DNA from: DASYLJ01 sp964404165
Lineage (GTDB): Bacteria; Desulfobacterota; Binatia; DP-6
Assembly: GCA_964404165.1 (NCBI GenBank)
Contig: CAYOIZ010000035.1
Span: forward strand, 1 to 64,000
Length of the DNA stretch: 64,000 nucleotides
Direction of reading: 5' to 3'
Part shown: positions 51,225 to 59,124 of the stretch, one piece after another
Layout: every line of letters begins with the position of its first letter
How positions within the stretch are numbered: position 1 is the stretch's first letter
Program-made: the position numbers and the translations under genes
The notes under the pieces: model-generated
The model's database searches: none
What the model was told of the DNA's origin: nothing
What the model saw: only the letters and a program-made list of their open reading frames with translations

Positions 51225-52346
51225 TCAAACGCGCGTGACGGTGCCGCCGCGAATCGCCTGGCGGAAGATGCCGTGGAACAGGAACAGGCTCAGCACCAGC
51301 GGAATCAGGTGGTAGGCCAGGCGGAAGATCAGGATCGCCAGCACCGCCGGCTCGAGGGGGACCCCCAGGCTGACGAAGACCGCCGCCATCGACCCCTCCA
51401 TCAGGCCGATGCCGGCCGGCACGATCGACACCAGCGTGAAGAGCAGGCCGACGCCGAAGCCGATCAGCACCATCGCCGGTGACACCGGATGCTGCACGGC
51501 GCGGAACGCCGACCACAGGATGGCGCACGTCAGCACCCAGTCGAGGCAGATCCAGGCGGTGGGCACGAGCATCCGCCGCTTGCGCTCGAGCAGGAAGCGG
51601 AAGCCCTCGTCGAGGTTGTGCTGGAAGCGCCACATCCGGACGCGGCGCGGCTTCCAGCGCGGTGCCACGCGCCGCAGGATGCGGTGCAGCGCCTCGCCGA
51701 TCCAGAGCAACGTGCGCCGGCGGAGCCGCGGATGACCCACCAGGATCATCGCCCATACGAGCACCGCCGCGAAGATCACGAGCGCGATGCTGGCGGCGAC
51801 GAGCTCACCGCCGACCAGCTGCTGGCGCAGCACGAGCGAGAGGAACCCGCCGACGATGAAGAAGAGGAGGGTGAAGTTGGTGAGGAACGTCTGCACCAGC
51901 GAGATCAGCACCGCGCGCCCCGAGCCGACGCCGTGCTTGCCGAGCAGCAGCATGCGGACGGCGAAGCCGGAGAGCCCGGCCGAGGTGACCACGTAGTTGA
52001 CCGTGTTCGACACGAAGGTGATGCGCAGCCAGAGCCCGAAGGGCAGGTGGCAGTCGGCCGCGCCGGCGATGCCCTGGTAGGAGCGGGCCATGGCCGCGTA
52101 CGACAGCGCCGAGAAGACGAGCGGCTCGATCAGGGCGGTCGGCGGGATGGCCGCGGCCATCGCGAGGAGCTCGCGCCCGTCGGCGAGGAACACCAGCCCG
52201 ACGAGGACGGCGAGGCCCGCGGCAGCGGCAATGCCGAGCGCCATCGGCGACGGCGCGTTGGGCCGGTCGGGCGGGGGCGCGTCCGGGACGGCGCCCTGCG
52301 GCGCCGAGCGGTCGCGCGATGACGAATGTGCGGCTATGTGGGGCAC
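51225..52346 (-). CDS. UPF0104 / lysylphosphatidylglycerol synthetase-type membrane protein
   Basis: A 373-residue protein (from a GTG at 52346) with about eight membrane helices of the LPG_synthase_TM family and a disordered N-terminus of about 35 residues. Typical segments are NYVVTSAGLSGFAVRMLLLG and SIVPAGIGLMEGSMAAVFVSLG. Members flip or modify phospholipids, or act in glycolipid traffic. The start is uncertain, as ATG at 52244 is possible; the GTG overlaps the upstream stop by 13 bp, which suggests coupling. It lies beside mlaEFD. Confidence 0.85.
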   Translation of the reverse strand: MPHIAAHSSSRDRSAPQGAVPDAPPPDRPNAPSPMALGIAAAAGLAVLVGLVFLADGRELLAMAAAIPPTALIEPLVFSALSYAAMARSYQGIAGAADCHLPFGLWLRITFVSNTVNYVVTSAGLSGFAVRMLLLGKHGVGSGRAVLISLVQTFLTNFTLLFFIVGGFLSLVLRQQLVGGELVAASIALVIFAAVLVWAMILVGHPRLRRRTLLWIGEALHRILRRVAPRWKPRRVRMWRFQHNLDEGFRFLLERKRRMLVPTAWICLDWVLTCAILWSAFRAVQHPVSPAMVLIGFGVGLLFTLVSIVPAGIGLMEGSMAAVFVSLGVPLEPAVLAILIFRLAYHLIPLVLSLFLFHGIFRQAIRGGTVTRV

Positions 52347-53677
52347 TGCGGGCGGCGCCGTCGAACCGGCGCCTGGGGCCTGTATCGCACGCTCGCGGGA
52401 CCGGGCAAGCCGGCCACGGGCTCGTCCGTCACCGGCGGCCGGCGGCCACGAAAGACGTACCGCCGGAACGACGGGGTGAAGTCCTTCCCGGCGGTCCGGT
52501 TCACGGCGCGCAGGAAACTGGCGGTGGTGAGCTCGCGGGAATCGGCGGCCAGGCGCCGCACGGCGTCGTCGAGGGATTTGGCGCCGTCCGTCGCGCGCGC
52601 GATCTCGGTGTCGAGCCAGTGCAGCACGAGGGGGGCGCTGTTGTTGAGCGCAGCGGCGTCGTGGGTGCGTGACAGGTCGATGTCCCAGCGACCGTGACGC
52701 GCGAACAGCTCGATGCCGCGTGCGAAGCCGGCCGCGGACAGCAGGCCGGCGCGACGCTGGATCACCAGCGAGTAGTACTCCGCGAGCCCCTCGGAGATCC
52801 AGCGGCCGTCGCCCTCGGGCCGGAAGGGCTGCCAGACGTGGATAAGCTCGTGCAGATACGTGCTGGTGCGGTCACGCGAGCGGACGGCGATGCGCCCGTT
52901 CACGTAGAAGGAGCCCTCGCCGGAGATGCCGCCGCGCCACATCGGATCGGGAGCGCTCACCACCAGGAGCCGCGTCGGCGGCGAGCCGAGGAGCGGTGCC
53001 AGCAGCGGGATCGTCTGCTCGTAGAAGCGGAAGAGTCGGGCGACGTCGAGCCCGGAGCCGGGTGCGGCGGCGACGGTGATCTCCATGCCGGCAATGCGAC
53101 GCGTGGAGGTGTCGACGTCGCCGAGGAGGAACCAGCCGCGCGGGCGTGCCAGCCGCTTGCCCGGCTCCTCGACGACGAAGGCGTGCGCGCCCAACGGCTC
53201 GCCGGTGGCGACGCTCTTCCAGCCGTTCGGCAGCCGGAAGAGGAGGCGCGCGCGGGCGCGTGCGGCTTCGGCGCCGGGACGGAAGTGCACGTTGATCTGC
53301 GGGAAGAGGTGGCGCGCCCGCGTCGCCACCCACGTCGGCTCGGCGCGGCTGTCGTAGCGCGGCCCGCCCGTGGGGCGATGCTTGTCGATGGTGATGGTGT
53401 ACTCGAGGTGGGCGTACGGCCCGCCGGGCGTCCACTCGAGCGTGCGGCCCTGCCAATCGAGCCGGCCCGTGCCCTGGACGTCGGTGGCGCGGCCGTCGCG
53501 GAAGACGAGGCGGAAGCGCTCGATCTCGTCGATGCCGGCGAGCTCCCAGCGGATGTGCGCGCGCGTCGGATCGTCGCGCGCGATACGCACGACGTAGTCG
53601 ACGCTGAAGGTGGGACGGTCGGCGGCGTGCGCCGTCGTGGCCAGCAGCAGTGCCACCAGCACCGCCCGCGCCGTCAC
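52334..53677 (-). CDS. Exported M61-like metallopeptidase
   Basis: A 447-residue protein with a signal peptide (about 1-20, VTARAVLVALLLATTAHAAD). A beta-rich N-terminal region (about 25-200) precedes a gluzincin-like site, HELIHVWQP near residue 275 with a second Glu in WISEGLAEYY about 20 residues on. This fits the M61 (glycyl aminopeptidase-type) pattern. GTG at 53677 overlaps the Nudix stop (GTGA). It is probably periplasmic; substrate unknown. Confidence 0.82.
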   Translation of the reverse strand: MTARAVLVALLLATTAHAADRPTFSVDYVVRIARDDPTRAHIRWELAGIDEIERFRLVFRDGRATDVQGTGRLDWQGRTLEWTPGGPYAHLEYTITIDKHRPTGGPRYDSRAEPTWVATRARHLFPQINVHFRPGAEAARARARLLFRLPNGWKSVATGEPLGAHAFVVEEPGKRLARPRGWFLLGDVDTSTRRIAGMEITVAAAPGSGLDVARLFRFYEQTIPLLAPLLGSPPTRLLVVSAPDPMWRGGISGEGSFYVNGRIAVRSRDRTSTYLHELIHVWQPFRPEGDGRWISEGLAEYYSLVIQRRAGLLSAAGFARGIELFARHGRWDIDLSRTHDAAALNNSAPLVLHWLDTEIARATDGAKSLDDAVRRLAADSRELTTASFLRAVNRTAGKDFTPSFRRYVFRGRRPPVTDEPVAGLPGPASVRYRPQAPVRRRRPQCPT

Positions 53678-54339
53678 AGGACGGCCACCGTCATCGGCCG
53701 GCGGCTGCGGAAGGCGTACAGCGCCGCCGGGCGATGCGGGCCACGTCGCATGCGGCCGAGCGGCCGCAGCAGGCCGAGCGAGAGCAGCTTCTTGCGGAAG
53801 TTCCGCCGGTCGAGCCGGCGCGCCAGGATGGCTTCGTAGACCGCCTGCAGCTCGCCGAGCGTGAAGGCGCGCGGCAGCAGGGTGTAGGCGAGGTTCGTGT
53901 AGTGCACCTTGGCGCGCAGCCGCGTCACCGCGGTGCGGACGACGTCGGCGTGATCGTAGGCGAGCGGCGGCAGGCGACGCACCGGGCGCCACGCCAGCGC
54001 GTCGTACTTCCCGGGGCCCGAGAGCCGGGCGTCGGGACCGGTGGACGCCACCAGGCCGACGTAGGCCACCGACACCACGCGCCCGTGCGGATCGCGGCGC
54101 GGGCTGCCGAAGGTGTAGAGCTGCTCGAGGTAGGGATCGGTGACGCCGGTCTGCGCCAGCAGCTCGCGATCGGCGGCGGCGTCGAGCGATTCCTCTTCGC
54201 GCACGCGCCCGCCGGGGAGGGCCCACCAGCCCGCGAAGGGGCCGTGCCGCGCCTGCACCAGCAGGACGTGCAGCGCACCGTCGCGGACCGTGCACAGGGC
54301 GACGTCGACGGCGACCGCGGGCGCCGGATGCGCGCTCAC
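53674..54339 (-). CDS. nrtR: NrtR-like Nudix-domain transcriptional regulator
   Basis: A 221-residue protein. The N-terminal Nudix fold (about 8-135) has a degenerate Nudix box: G-R-V-R-E-E-E-S-L-D, then R-E-L-L-A-Q-T-G, where the metal-binding EE of REUxEE is A-Q. A C-terminal winged-helix-like domain (about 150-221, FTLGELQAVYEAILARRLDRRNFRKK) follows. This is the layout of NrtR, the ADP-ribose-responsive regulator of NAD synthesis. GTG at 54339 overlaps the nadA stop (GTGA), which supports autoregulation of an NAD operon. It could instead be an active Nudix hydrolase with low activity. Confidence 0.8.
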   Translation of the reverse strand: MSAHPAPAVAVDVALCTVRDGALHVLLVQARHGPFAGWWALPGGRVREEESLDAAADRELLAQTGVTDPYLEQLYTFGSPRRDPHGRVVSVAYVGLVASTGPDARLSGPGKYDALAWRPVRRLPPLAYDHADVVRTAVTRLRAKVHYTNLAYTLLPRAFTLGELQAVYEAILARRLDRRNFRKKLLSLGLLRPLGRMRRGPHRPAALYAFRSRRPMTVAVL

Positions 54340-55346
54340 CCGCCCAGCTCGAGCATCGCCGTGAGGGCGTGCTCGGCCCGCACCCGGATGTCCTCCGGAA
54401 TCGTGATCTCCGGCGCGAGGTCGCGGAGCGCGTCGCGCGTGCCCTCGAGCGTGATCATCTTCATGTACGCACAGAGCTTGCAGCTCTTGTAGAAGCGCTT
54501 CTCGGGCACCTCGAGCAGCAGGCGATCGGAGAGCCCGCACTCGGTGACGATGAGGAACTCCCTGGCGGCGTCCTCCTTGGCGTACTTCACCATGCCGCTC
54601 GTGCTGAGCACGGCGTCGGCGACGGCGAGCACGTCGGCGCGGCACTCCGGGTGCGCCAGCACCTTCACGTGCGGCAGCCCCTTCTTCACGGCGAGGATCT
54701 GCTCCGGCGTGATCTGGTGGTGGACGTAGCAGTTGCCGTCCCAGGCGATGATCGACTTCGTGGTCTGCGACTGGACGTGCGCGGCGAGGTTCTTGTCGGG
54801 GACGAAGAGGATGTTGCGCCCGGGCAGCGCCTCGACGACCTTGACGGCGTTCGAGCTGGTGCAGCAGGCGTCGCACTCGGCCTTCACGTCGGCGGTGGTG
54901 TTCACGTAGCCGACGACCTGCAGGTCGGGGTAGATGGCCTTGAGCTCCGCCTTGCGATCGGCGAGGTCCTCGGCGGTGACGCTGTCGGCGAGCGAGCAGC
55001 CGGCGCGCAGGTCGGGCAGGATGACCGTCCGGGTGGGGTTCAGGATCTTCGCCGTCTCCGCCATGAAGTGGACGCCGCAGAAGACGATGACGTCGGCCTC
55101 CACCTTGGTGGCCTGGCGCGCCAGCTCGAGCGAGTCGCCGACGAAGTCGGCCACCTGGAATATCTCGGGGCGCTGGTAGTTGTGCGCCAGCACGACGGCG
55201 TTGCGCGTGCGCTTCAGCGTCTGGATCTCGGCGATGACGTCGGCCATCGCGGCGCAGCGCGCGGCGTCGTAGCCGGACTCGCCGAGGGGGGCGAGGATGG
55301 CCTGGAGGGCGGTGGCGTCGGGCGTCGTCGTGGCGATGTCGGGCAT
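54336..55346 (-). CDS. nadA: Quinolinate synthase NadA
   Basis: A 336-residue [4Fe-4S] enzyme that condenses iminoaspartate with dihydroxyacetone phosphate to quinolinate in NAD synthesis. The family segments are VVLAHNYQRPEI, FVGDSLELA, GVHFMAETAKIL and the cysteine regions LRAGCSLAD, ECGLSDR and FYKSCKLCAYMKMI. ATG at 55346 with GGAG 7 nt upstream. nadB and nadC are not in the window. First gene of an eight-gene run to 47705. Confidence 0.96.
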   Translation of the reverse strand: MPDIATTTPDATALQAILAPLGESGYDAARCAAMADVIAEIQTLKRTRNAVVLAHNYQRPEIFQVADFVGDSLELARQATKVEADVIVFCGVHFMAETAKILNPTRTVILPDLRAGCSLADSVTAEDLADRKAELKAIYPDLQVVGYVNTTADVKAECDACCTSSNAVKVVEALPGRNILFVPDKNLAAHVQSQTTKSIIAWDGNCYVHHQITPEQILAVKKGLPHVKVLAHPECRADVLAVADAVLSTSGMVKYAKEDAAREFLIVTECGLSDRLLLEVPEKRFYKSCKLCAYMKMITLEGTRDALRDLAPEITIPEDIRVRAEHALTAMLELGG

Positions 55347-55361
55347 GTGGGGCTCCGGTTC

Positions 55362-55376
55362 GTGTACGTTGTACGC
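55362..55376 (-). promoter_or_regulatory. Imperfect palindrome upstream of nadA (candidate NrtR operator)
   Basis: GTGTAC-GTT-GTACGC is an inverted repeat with 6-bp arms (one mismatch) 15 bp before the nadA start. Its place just upstream of nadA and the co-transcribed NrtR-like gene makes it a candidate operator. It does not obviously match a published NrtR box. Confidence 0.35.
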
Positions 55377-55401
55377 ATAGTCGAGCGGACGGACGGTCCT
55401 G

Positions 55402-56445
55402 TCAACCGTGCGCGGCCCGCAGTCGCGCCCGGGCGGCGGTGAGATAGGAGGCGCTGGTGTCGATGCCGATCGCCCGCCGCCCGAGCTCCGTCGCCGCCAG
55501 CAGCGTCGTGCCGGTGCCGGCGAACGGATCCAGGACGATGCCGCCGGGCGGACACGTGGCGCGGATCGGCAGATGGCAGAGCGCCGTCGGGAAGACGGCG
55601 TAGTGGGCGTCGCGCCGCCAGGCGTCCTCGGGAACGATGCGCCAGACGTCGCCCGCCTTGCTGCCGCGCGGGTGGTAGGGGAGCACGTAGAAGCCGCGAC
55701 GGGCGAGCTCCTCGGCGCGCCCCGAGACGGCGCGCGTGTCGCTGTGGGTGGTGCGCTGGCAGCCGCGGATCACCATGCGGAAGTCGTCGAGCTCGCCGGC
55801 GGCGACCTGCGCGAGCGCGCGGCGCAAGGCGGCCAGCGCCGCGCGGCGCTCCGCCGGACGCAGCGCGGGGCTGTCGCGGATCTGTCGCTCGTAGCGGACG
55901 CCCGAGACGCCCGTCGGCGTGACGAGGCGTTCGCCGCGCCGGGTGGGCGCCGCCGGCGGACGGCGGGTGGCGTCGACGTCGTACCAGTAGCGCGGGCCGC
56001 GTACGAGGTGGAAGAGCATCTCGTACGTGTCGCGCAGCTTGTCGCGCGCGTTGCACGGATTGCCCTTCACCTTGTCCCACACCACCGCGTTGCGGAGGAT
56101 CCAGCCGCGCGCCTGCAGGGCGATGGCGGTGCGCCACGGCACGCCGGCCAGGTTCTTCGCCGTGTAGGTGTCGCCCAGGTTGAGCCACAGCGACCCGGTC
56201 GGCCGCAGCACGCGCGCGAGGCCGTCGAGGATCTCGACCAGGTGCGCGATGTAGTCGTCGGCGCGCGGCTCGGTGCCGAGCGTCGACGTGCCGTCGTAGC
56301 GACGCGCGCGCCAGTAGGGTGGGCTGGTCACGACGGCGTCGATGCAGGCCGTCGGGAACGTGGGCAGGAGCGTGCCGGCATCGCCCCGCAGCAGGAGCGT
56401 CTGGGGGCCGGGACCCGCGAGGAAGGCCGCGAGATTGCGATGCAT
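55402..56445 (-). CDS. Solitary DNA methyltransferase (beta class, N4C or N6A type)
   Basis: A 347-residue site-specific DNA methyltransferase. Motif IV TSPPYW is near residue 40, motif I DPFAGTGTT near residue 310, and a DxG-type strand (RRAIGIDTS) follows. The order IV before I is that of beta-class enzymes; the SPPY form is common in N4-cytosine enzymes and also seen in N6-adenine ones. The target-recognition region lies between (about 130-290). ATG at 56445. No restriction endonuclease gene is adjacent. Divergent from bioB. Confidence 0.9.
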   Translation of the reverse strand: MHRNLAAFLAGPGPQTLLLRGDAGTLLPTFPTACIDAVVTSPPYWRARRYDGTSTLGTEPRADDYIAHLVEILDGLARVLRPTGSLWLNLGDTYTAKNLAGVPWRTAIALQARGWILRNAVVWDKVKGNPCNARDKLRDTYEMLFHLVRGPRYWYDVDATRRPPAAPTRRGERLVTPTGVSGVRYERQIRDSPALRPAERRAALAALRRALAQVAAGELDDFRMVIRGCQRTTHSDTRAVSGRAEELARRGFYVLPYHPRGSKAGDVWRIVPEDAWRRDAHYAVFPTALCHLPIRATCPPGGIVLDPFAGTGTTLLAATELGRRAIGIDTSASYLTAARARLRAAHG

Positions 56446-56454
56446 GGTGGATTC

Positions 56455-56483
56455 TTGCCAAACCCCGGCCGGACCGCTAGGAG
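56455..56483 (+). promoter_or_regulatory. Candidate bioB promoter
   Basis: TTGCCA (56455-56460), a 17-nt spacer and TAGGAG (56478-56483) lie 15 bp upstream of the bioB ATG. The -35 matches TTGACA at five of six positions; the -10 is weak. It also falls in the divergent gap to the methyltransferase gene. Confidence 0.4.
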
Positions 56484-56498
56484 CCACGGTCAGTCGCC

Positions 56499-57548
56499 AT
56501 GACCGACGTTCTCCTGCATCCGACCGACGCGCTCGCACAGGCGCGCGACTACCGCGCGCTCGCGGAGCGCGCGATCGCCGACGAGCCCATCACGCCGGCC
56601 GACGCGCGCCGCGTGCTCGCCGGCACCGACGACGAGCTGCCGGCCCTCTTGTGGGCCGCGTACGCCGTCCGCAGCACACACTTCGGTCGTCGCGTGAAGC
56701 TCTGCGTATTGAACAACGCGCGCAGCGGGCTGTGTCCCGAGGACTGCGGCTACTGCTCGCAGTCGGCCGACGCCACGTCCGACATCCCGCGCTACCGCCT
56801 CAAGTCGGTGCCCGAGCTGGTCGCCGGCGCGCACAGCGCGGTCGCGCGCGGCGCGCGCCGCTACTGCATGGTCACCAGCGCCCGTGGCCCGAGCGCCAAC
56901 GACATCCGGCATTTCGGCGCCGCCGCGCGCGCCATCCGCGCCGAGCTGCCCGACGTCGAGCTGTGCGTGTCGCTGGGCCTCATGGGCGACGGCGAGGCGG
57001 TGTCGCTGCGCGAGGCCGGCATCGACTTCGTGAACCACAACCTCAACACCAGCCGGCGCTTCTATCCCGAGATCTGCAGCACCCACACCTGGGACGACCG
57101 CGTCGCCACCGTGCAGAGCGCGCGCCGCGCCGGGCTGTCGGCGTGCTCGGGCGTCATCGTGGGCCTCGGCGAGACCGACGACGACCTCGTCGACGTCGCG
57201 TACGCGTTGGCCGAGCTCGGCGTCGAGTCGTTGCCGGTGAACTTCCTGATCCCGATCGACGGCACCACGCTCACGACGGGCGATCCGCCGAGCGTCGGCC
57301 GTTGCCTGCGCTCGCTGGCGCTGTTCCGTCTCACCAATCCGCGCGCCGAGATCCGCGCCGCGGGTGGGCGTGAGCGCAATCTCGGTGGGGCGCAGGGGCT
57401 GGCGCTGTTCGCCGCGAACTCGGTGTTCGTCGACGGCTATCTCACCACCGCGGGACAGGCGCATCGGGACGCCGCCTGCATGATCGAGGCTCTCGGCTTC
57501 GAGGTCGAGACCGCGCCGGCGCTGATGGACAGCGCCATGGCGTTGTGA
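56499..57548 (+). CDS. bioB: Biotin synthase
   Basis: A 349-residue radical SAM enzyme that inserts sulphur into dethiobiotin. The cluster motif CPEDCGYCSQS is near residue 80, and the BioB signatures CMVTSARGP, VSLGLMGDGE, NHNLNTSRRFYPEI and AAGGRERNLGG follow. ATG at 56499. It stands alone among non-biotin genes, with no bioA, bioD or bioF nearby. Confidence 0.96.
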   Translation: MTDVLLHPTDALAQARDYRALAERAIADEPITPADARRVLAGTDDELPALLWAAYAVRSTHFGRRVKLCVLNNARSGLCPEDCGYCSQSADATSDIPRYRLKSVPELVAGAHSAVARGARRYCMVTSARGPSANDIRHFGAAARAIRAELPDVELCVSLGLMGDGEAVSLREAGIDFVNHNLNTSRRFYPEICSTHTWDDRVATVQSARRAGLSACSGVIVGLGETDDDLVDVAYALAELGVESLPVNFLIPIDGTTLTTGDPPSVGRCLRSLALFRLTNPRAEIRAAGGRERNLGGAQGLALFAANSVFVDGYLTTAGQAHRDAACMIEALGFEVETAPALMDSAMAL

Positions 57549-57591
57549 CGAGACTCGCTCTGGACGCGAGCACGGAAGAAGGGACGAGCGT

Positions 57592-57771
57592 ATGTTCGAT
57601 CGGCTGGCCAGCTCCAAGTTCAGCACCATCGCGCTGGGTGACGACGACGACGACGATCTCGAGGACGACGACGACCTCGACGACGATGACGACGACCTCG
57701 ATCTCGAGGACGATGACGACGACTGGGACGACGACGACGATGACGACGACGAGGAGGACGAGGACGAGTGA
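57592..57771 (+). CDS. 59-residue extremely acidic protein
   Basis: A short frame after bioB. A mixed N-terminus (MFDRLASSKFSTIALG) is followed by about 43 residues that are almost all Asp and Glu, with single Leu and Trp interruptions (WDDDDDDDDEEDEDE at the end). AAGGG lies about 8 nt before the ATG. The GAC/GAG codon repetition makes this a low-complexity frame; an overlapping frame also stays open. Acidic proteins of this kind can act as metal buffers, DNA mimics or chaperones. Function unknown. Confidence 0.6.
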   Translation: MFDRLASSKFSTIALGDDDDDDLEDDDDLDDDDDDLDLEDDDDDWDDDDDDDDEEDEDE

Positions 57772-57780
57772 GGGCGCCCG

Positions 57781-59124
57781 TTAGGCGCCGGCCACCGTCA
57801 TGCGGCCGATCTTGATGGTCGGCGCGGCCGCCGAGCCGCGAAAGACGAGGTCGCTGCCCACCATCTCGACGTCCCTGAACATGTCGAGGAGATTCCCCGC
57901 GATGGTGATCTCTTCCACGGCGTGCGTGAGCTCGCCGTTCTCGATCCACAGGCCGGACGCGCCGCGCGAGTAGTCGCCCGTCACGCCGTTGACGCCGAAG
58001 CCGAGCAGCTCGGTGACGTAGAGACCCGAGCGCACCGAAGCGACGATGGCCTCCGGCGTGTGCGGCCCCGCCTCCATGTAGAAGTTCGTCGGTGCGACGC
58101 CGGGCTCGTCGCCGGCGGAACGGCTCGCGTGACCCGTCGTGCGCATCCCCAGACGACGCGCGGAGTACGAGTCGAGGAGGTAGCTCTTCAGCACGCCGGC
58201 TTCGACGAGCGTGCGGCGCTGCGACGCGACGCCCTCGCCGTCGAACGGCCGCGATGCCGGCCCCGCGGGGCGCAGCGGGTCGTCGACGATGGTGATGGAC
58301 GGCGCAGCGATCGTGTCGCCGAGGCGGTCGAGCAGGAACGACGAGCGACGGTAGAGCGCGCGCCCCGACATCGCACCCGCCAGATGACGGATCAGCGACG
58401 CCGCCATCTGCGGATCGAACACCACCGGACACGACGTGGTGGGTACGCGACGTCCGCCGAGCCGGCGCAGCGTGCGACGCGCGGCCTCGCGGCCGACGGC
58501 GGCGGGCGCGTCGAGTGCCGCGAGCTTGCGGTGCGCGGTGTACCAGTAGTCGCGCTGCATGGCGCCGTCGCGCGTGGCGATGGGCGTGACGACGAGACTG
58601 AAGCTCGAGCCCGTGTAGGCGCCGACGAAGCCCAGGCTGGACGCGTACGCGACGGTACCACCGCCGCCGCCGAACTCGGCGCCCTCGGAGTTGTCGATCT
58701 CGGCGTCGGCCGCCATGGCGGCGGCTTCGGCCTCGCGCGCCTGTGCCAGCGCGAACGCCGGCTCGAGCGTCTCGACGGCGGCGTCGTAGAGGTCGAGCTC
58801 GGGCAGGTCGGTGGCGAGATCGGCGGGGTCGGGCAGGCCGGCCAGCGGATCGGGCGCGGTCAGTCGCGCCAGCGCACAGGCATCGCGCGCCAGCTCGGCG
58901 AGGCCGTCACGCGAGAGATCGGCGGTGCTGACGATGGCCGTCGAGTCGCCGACGAAGACGCGCAGCCCGGCGCGACGCTCGCGCGCGCGCTTCAGCTTCT
59001 CGATCTCGCCGAGGCGGACGCCGACGTCGAGACCGTCGCTCTCGCCGACGACGGCATCGGCGGCGCGCGCACCGGCGTCGAGGGCGCCCTGGACCAGGAA
59101 CTGGGCCGTATCGCGGAGGTCCAT
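57781..59124 (-). CDS. tldE: TldE/PmbA-like subunit of the TldD/E protease
   Basis: A 447-residue member of the TldD/PmbA family without the HExxxH site, which identifies it as TldE (PmbA). Conserved segments are VGVRLGEIEKLKRARER, FDGEGVASQRRTLVEAG and ELLGFGVNGVTGDYSRGASGLWIENG. It pairs with TldD to process peptides. The ATG at 59124 overlaps the tldD stop by one base (TGATG). Confidence 0.92.
   Translation of the reverse strand: MDLRDTAQFLVQGALDAGARAADAVVGESDGLDVGVRLGEIEKLKRARERRAGLRVFVGDSTAIVSTADLSRDGLAELARDACALARLTAPDPLAGLPDPADLATDLPELDLYDAAVETLEPAFALAQAREAEAAAMAADAEIDNSEGAEFGGGGGTVAYASSLGFVGAYTGSSFSLVVTPIATRDGAMQRDYWYTAHRKLAALDAPAAVGREAARRTLRRLGGRRVPTTSCPVVFDPQMAASLIRHLAGAMSGRALYRRSSFLLDRLGDTIAAPSITIVDDPLRPAGPASRPFDGEGVASQRRTLVEAGVLKSYLLDSYSARRLGMRTTGHASRSAGDEPGVAPTNFYMEAGPHTPEAIVASVRSGLYVTELLGFGVNGVTGDYSRGASGLWIENGELTHAVEEITIAGNLLDMFRDVEMVGSDLVFRGSAAAPTIKIGRMTVAGA

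Noticed and set aside
57545..57784. A Thr/Met-rich frame overlapping the acidic gene.
   Set aside because: It arises from GAC repeats read in another frame, and lacks its own ribosome-binding site. The ATG at 57592 frame is the better candidate.
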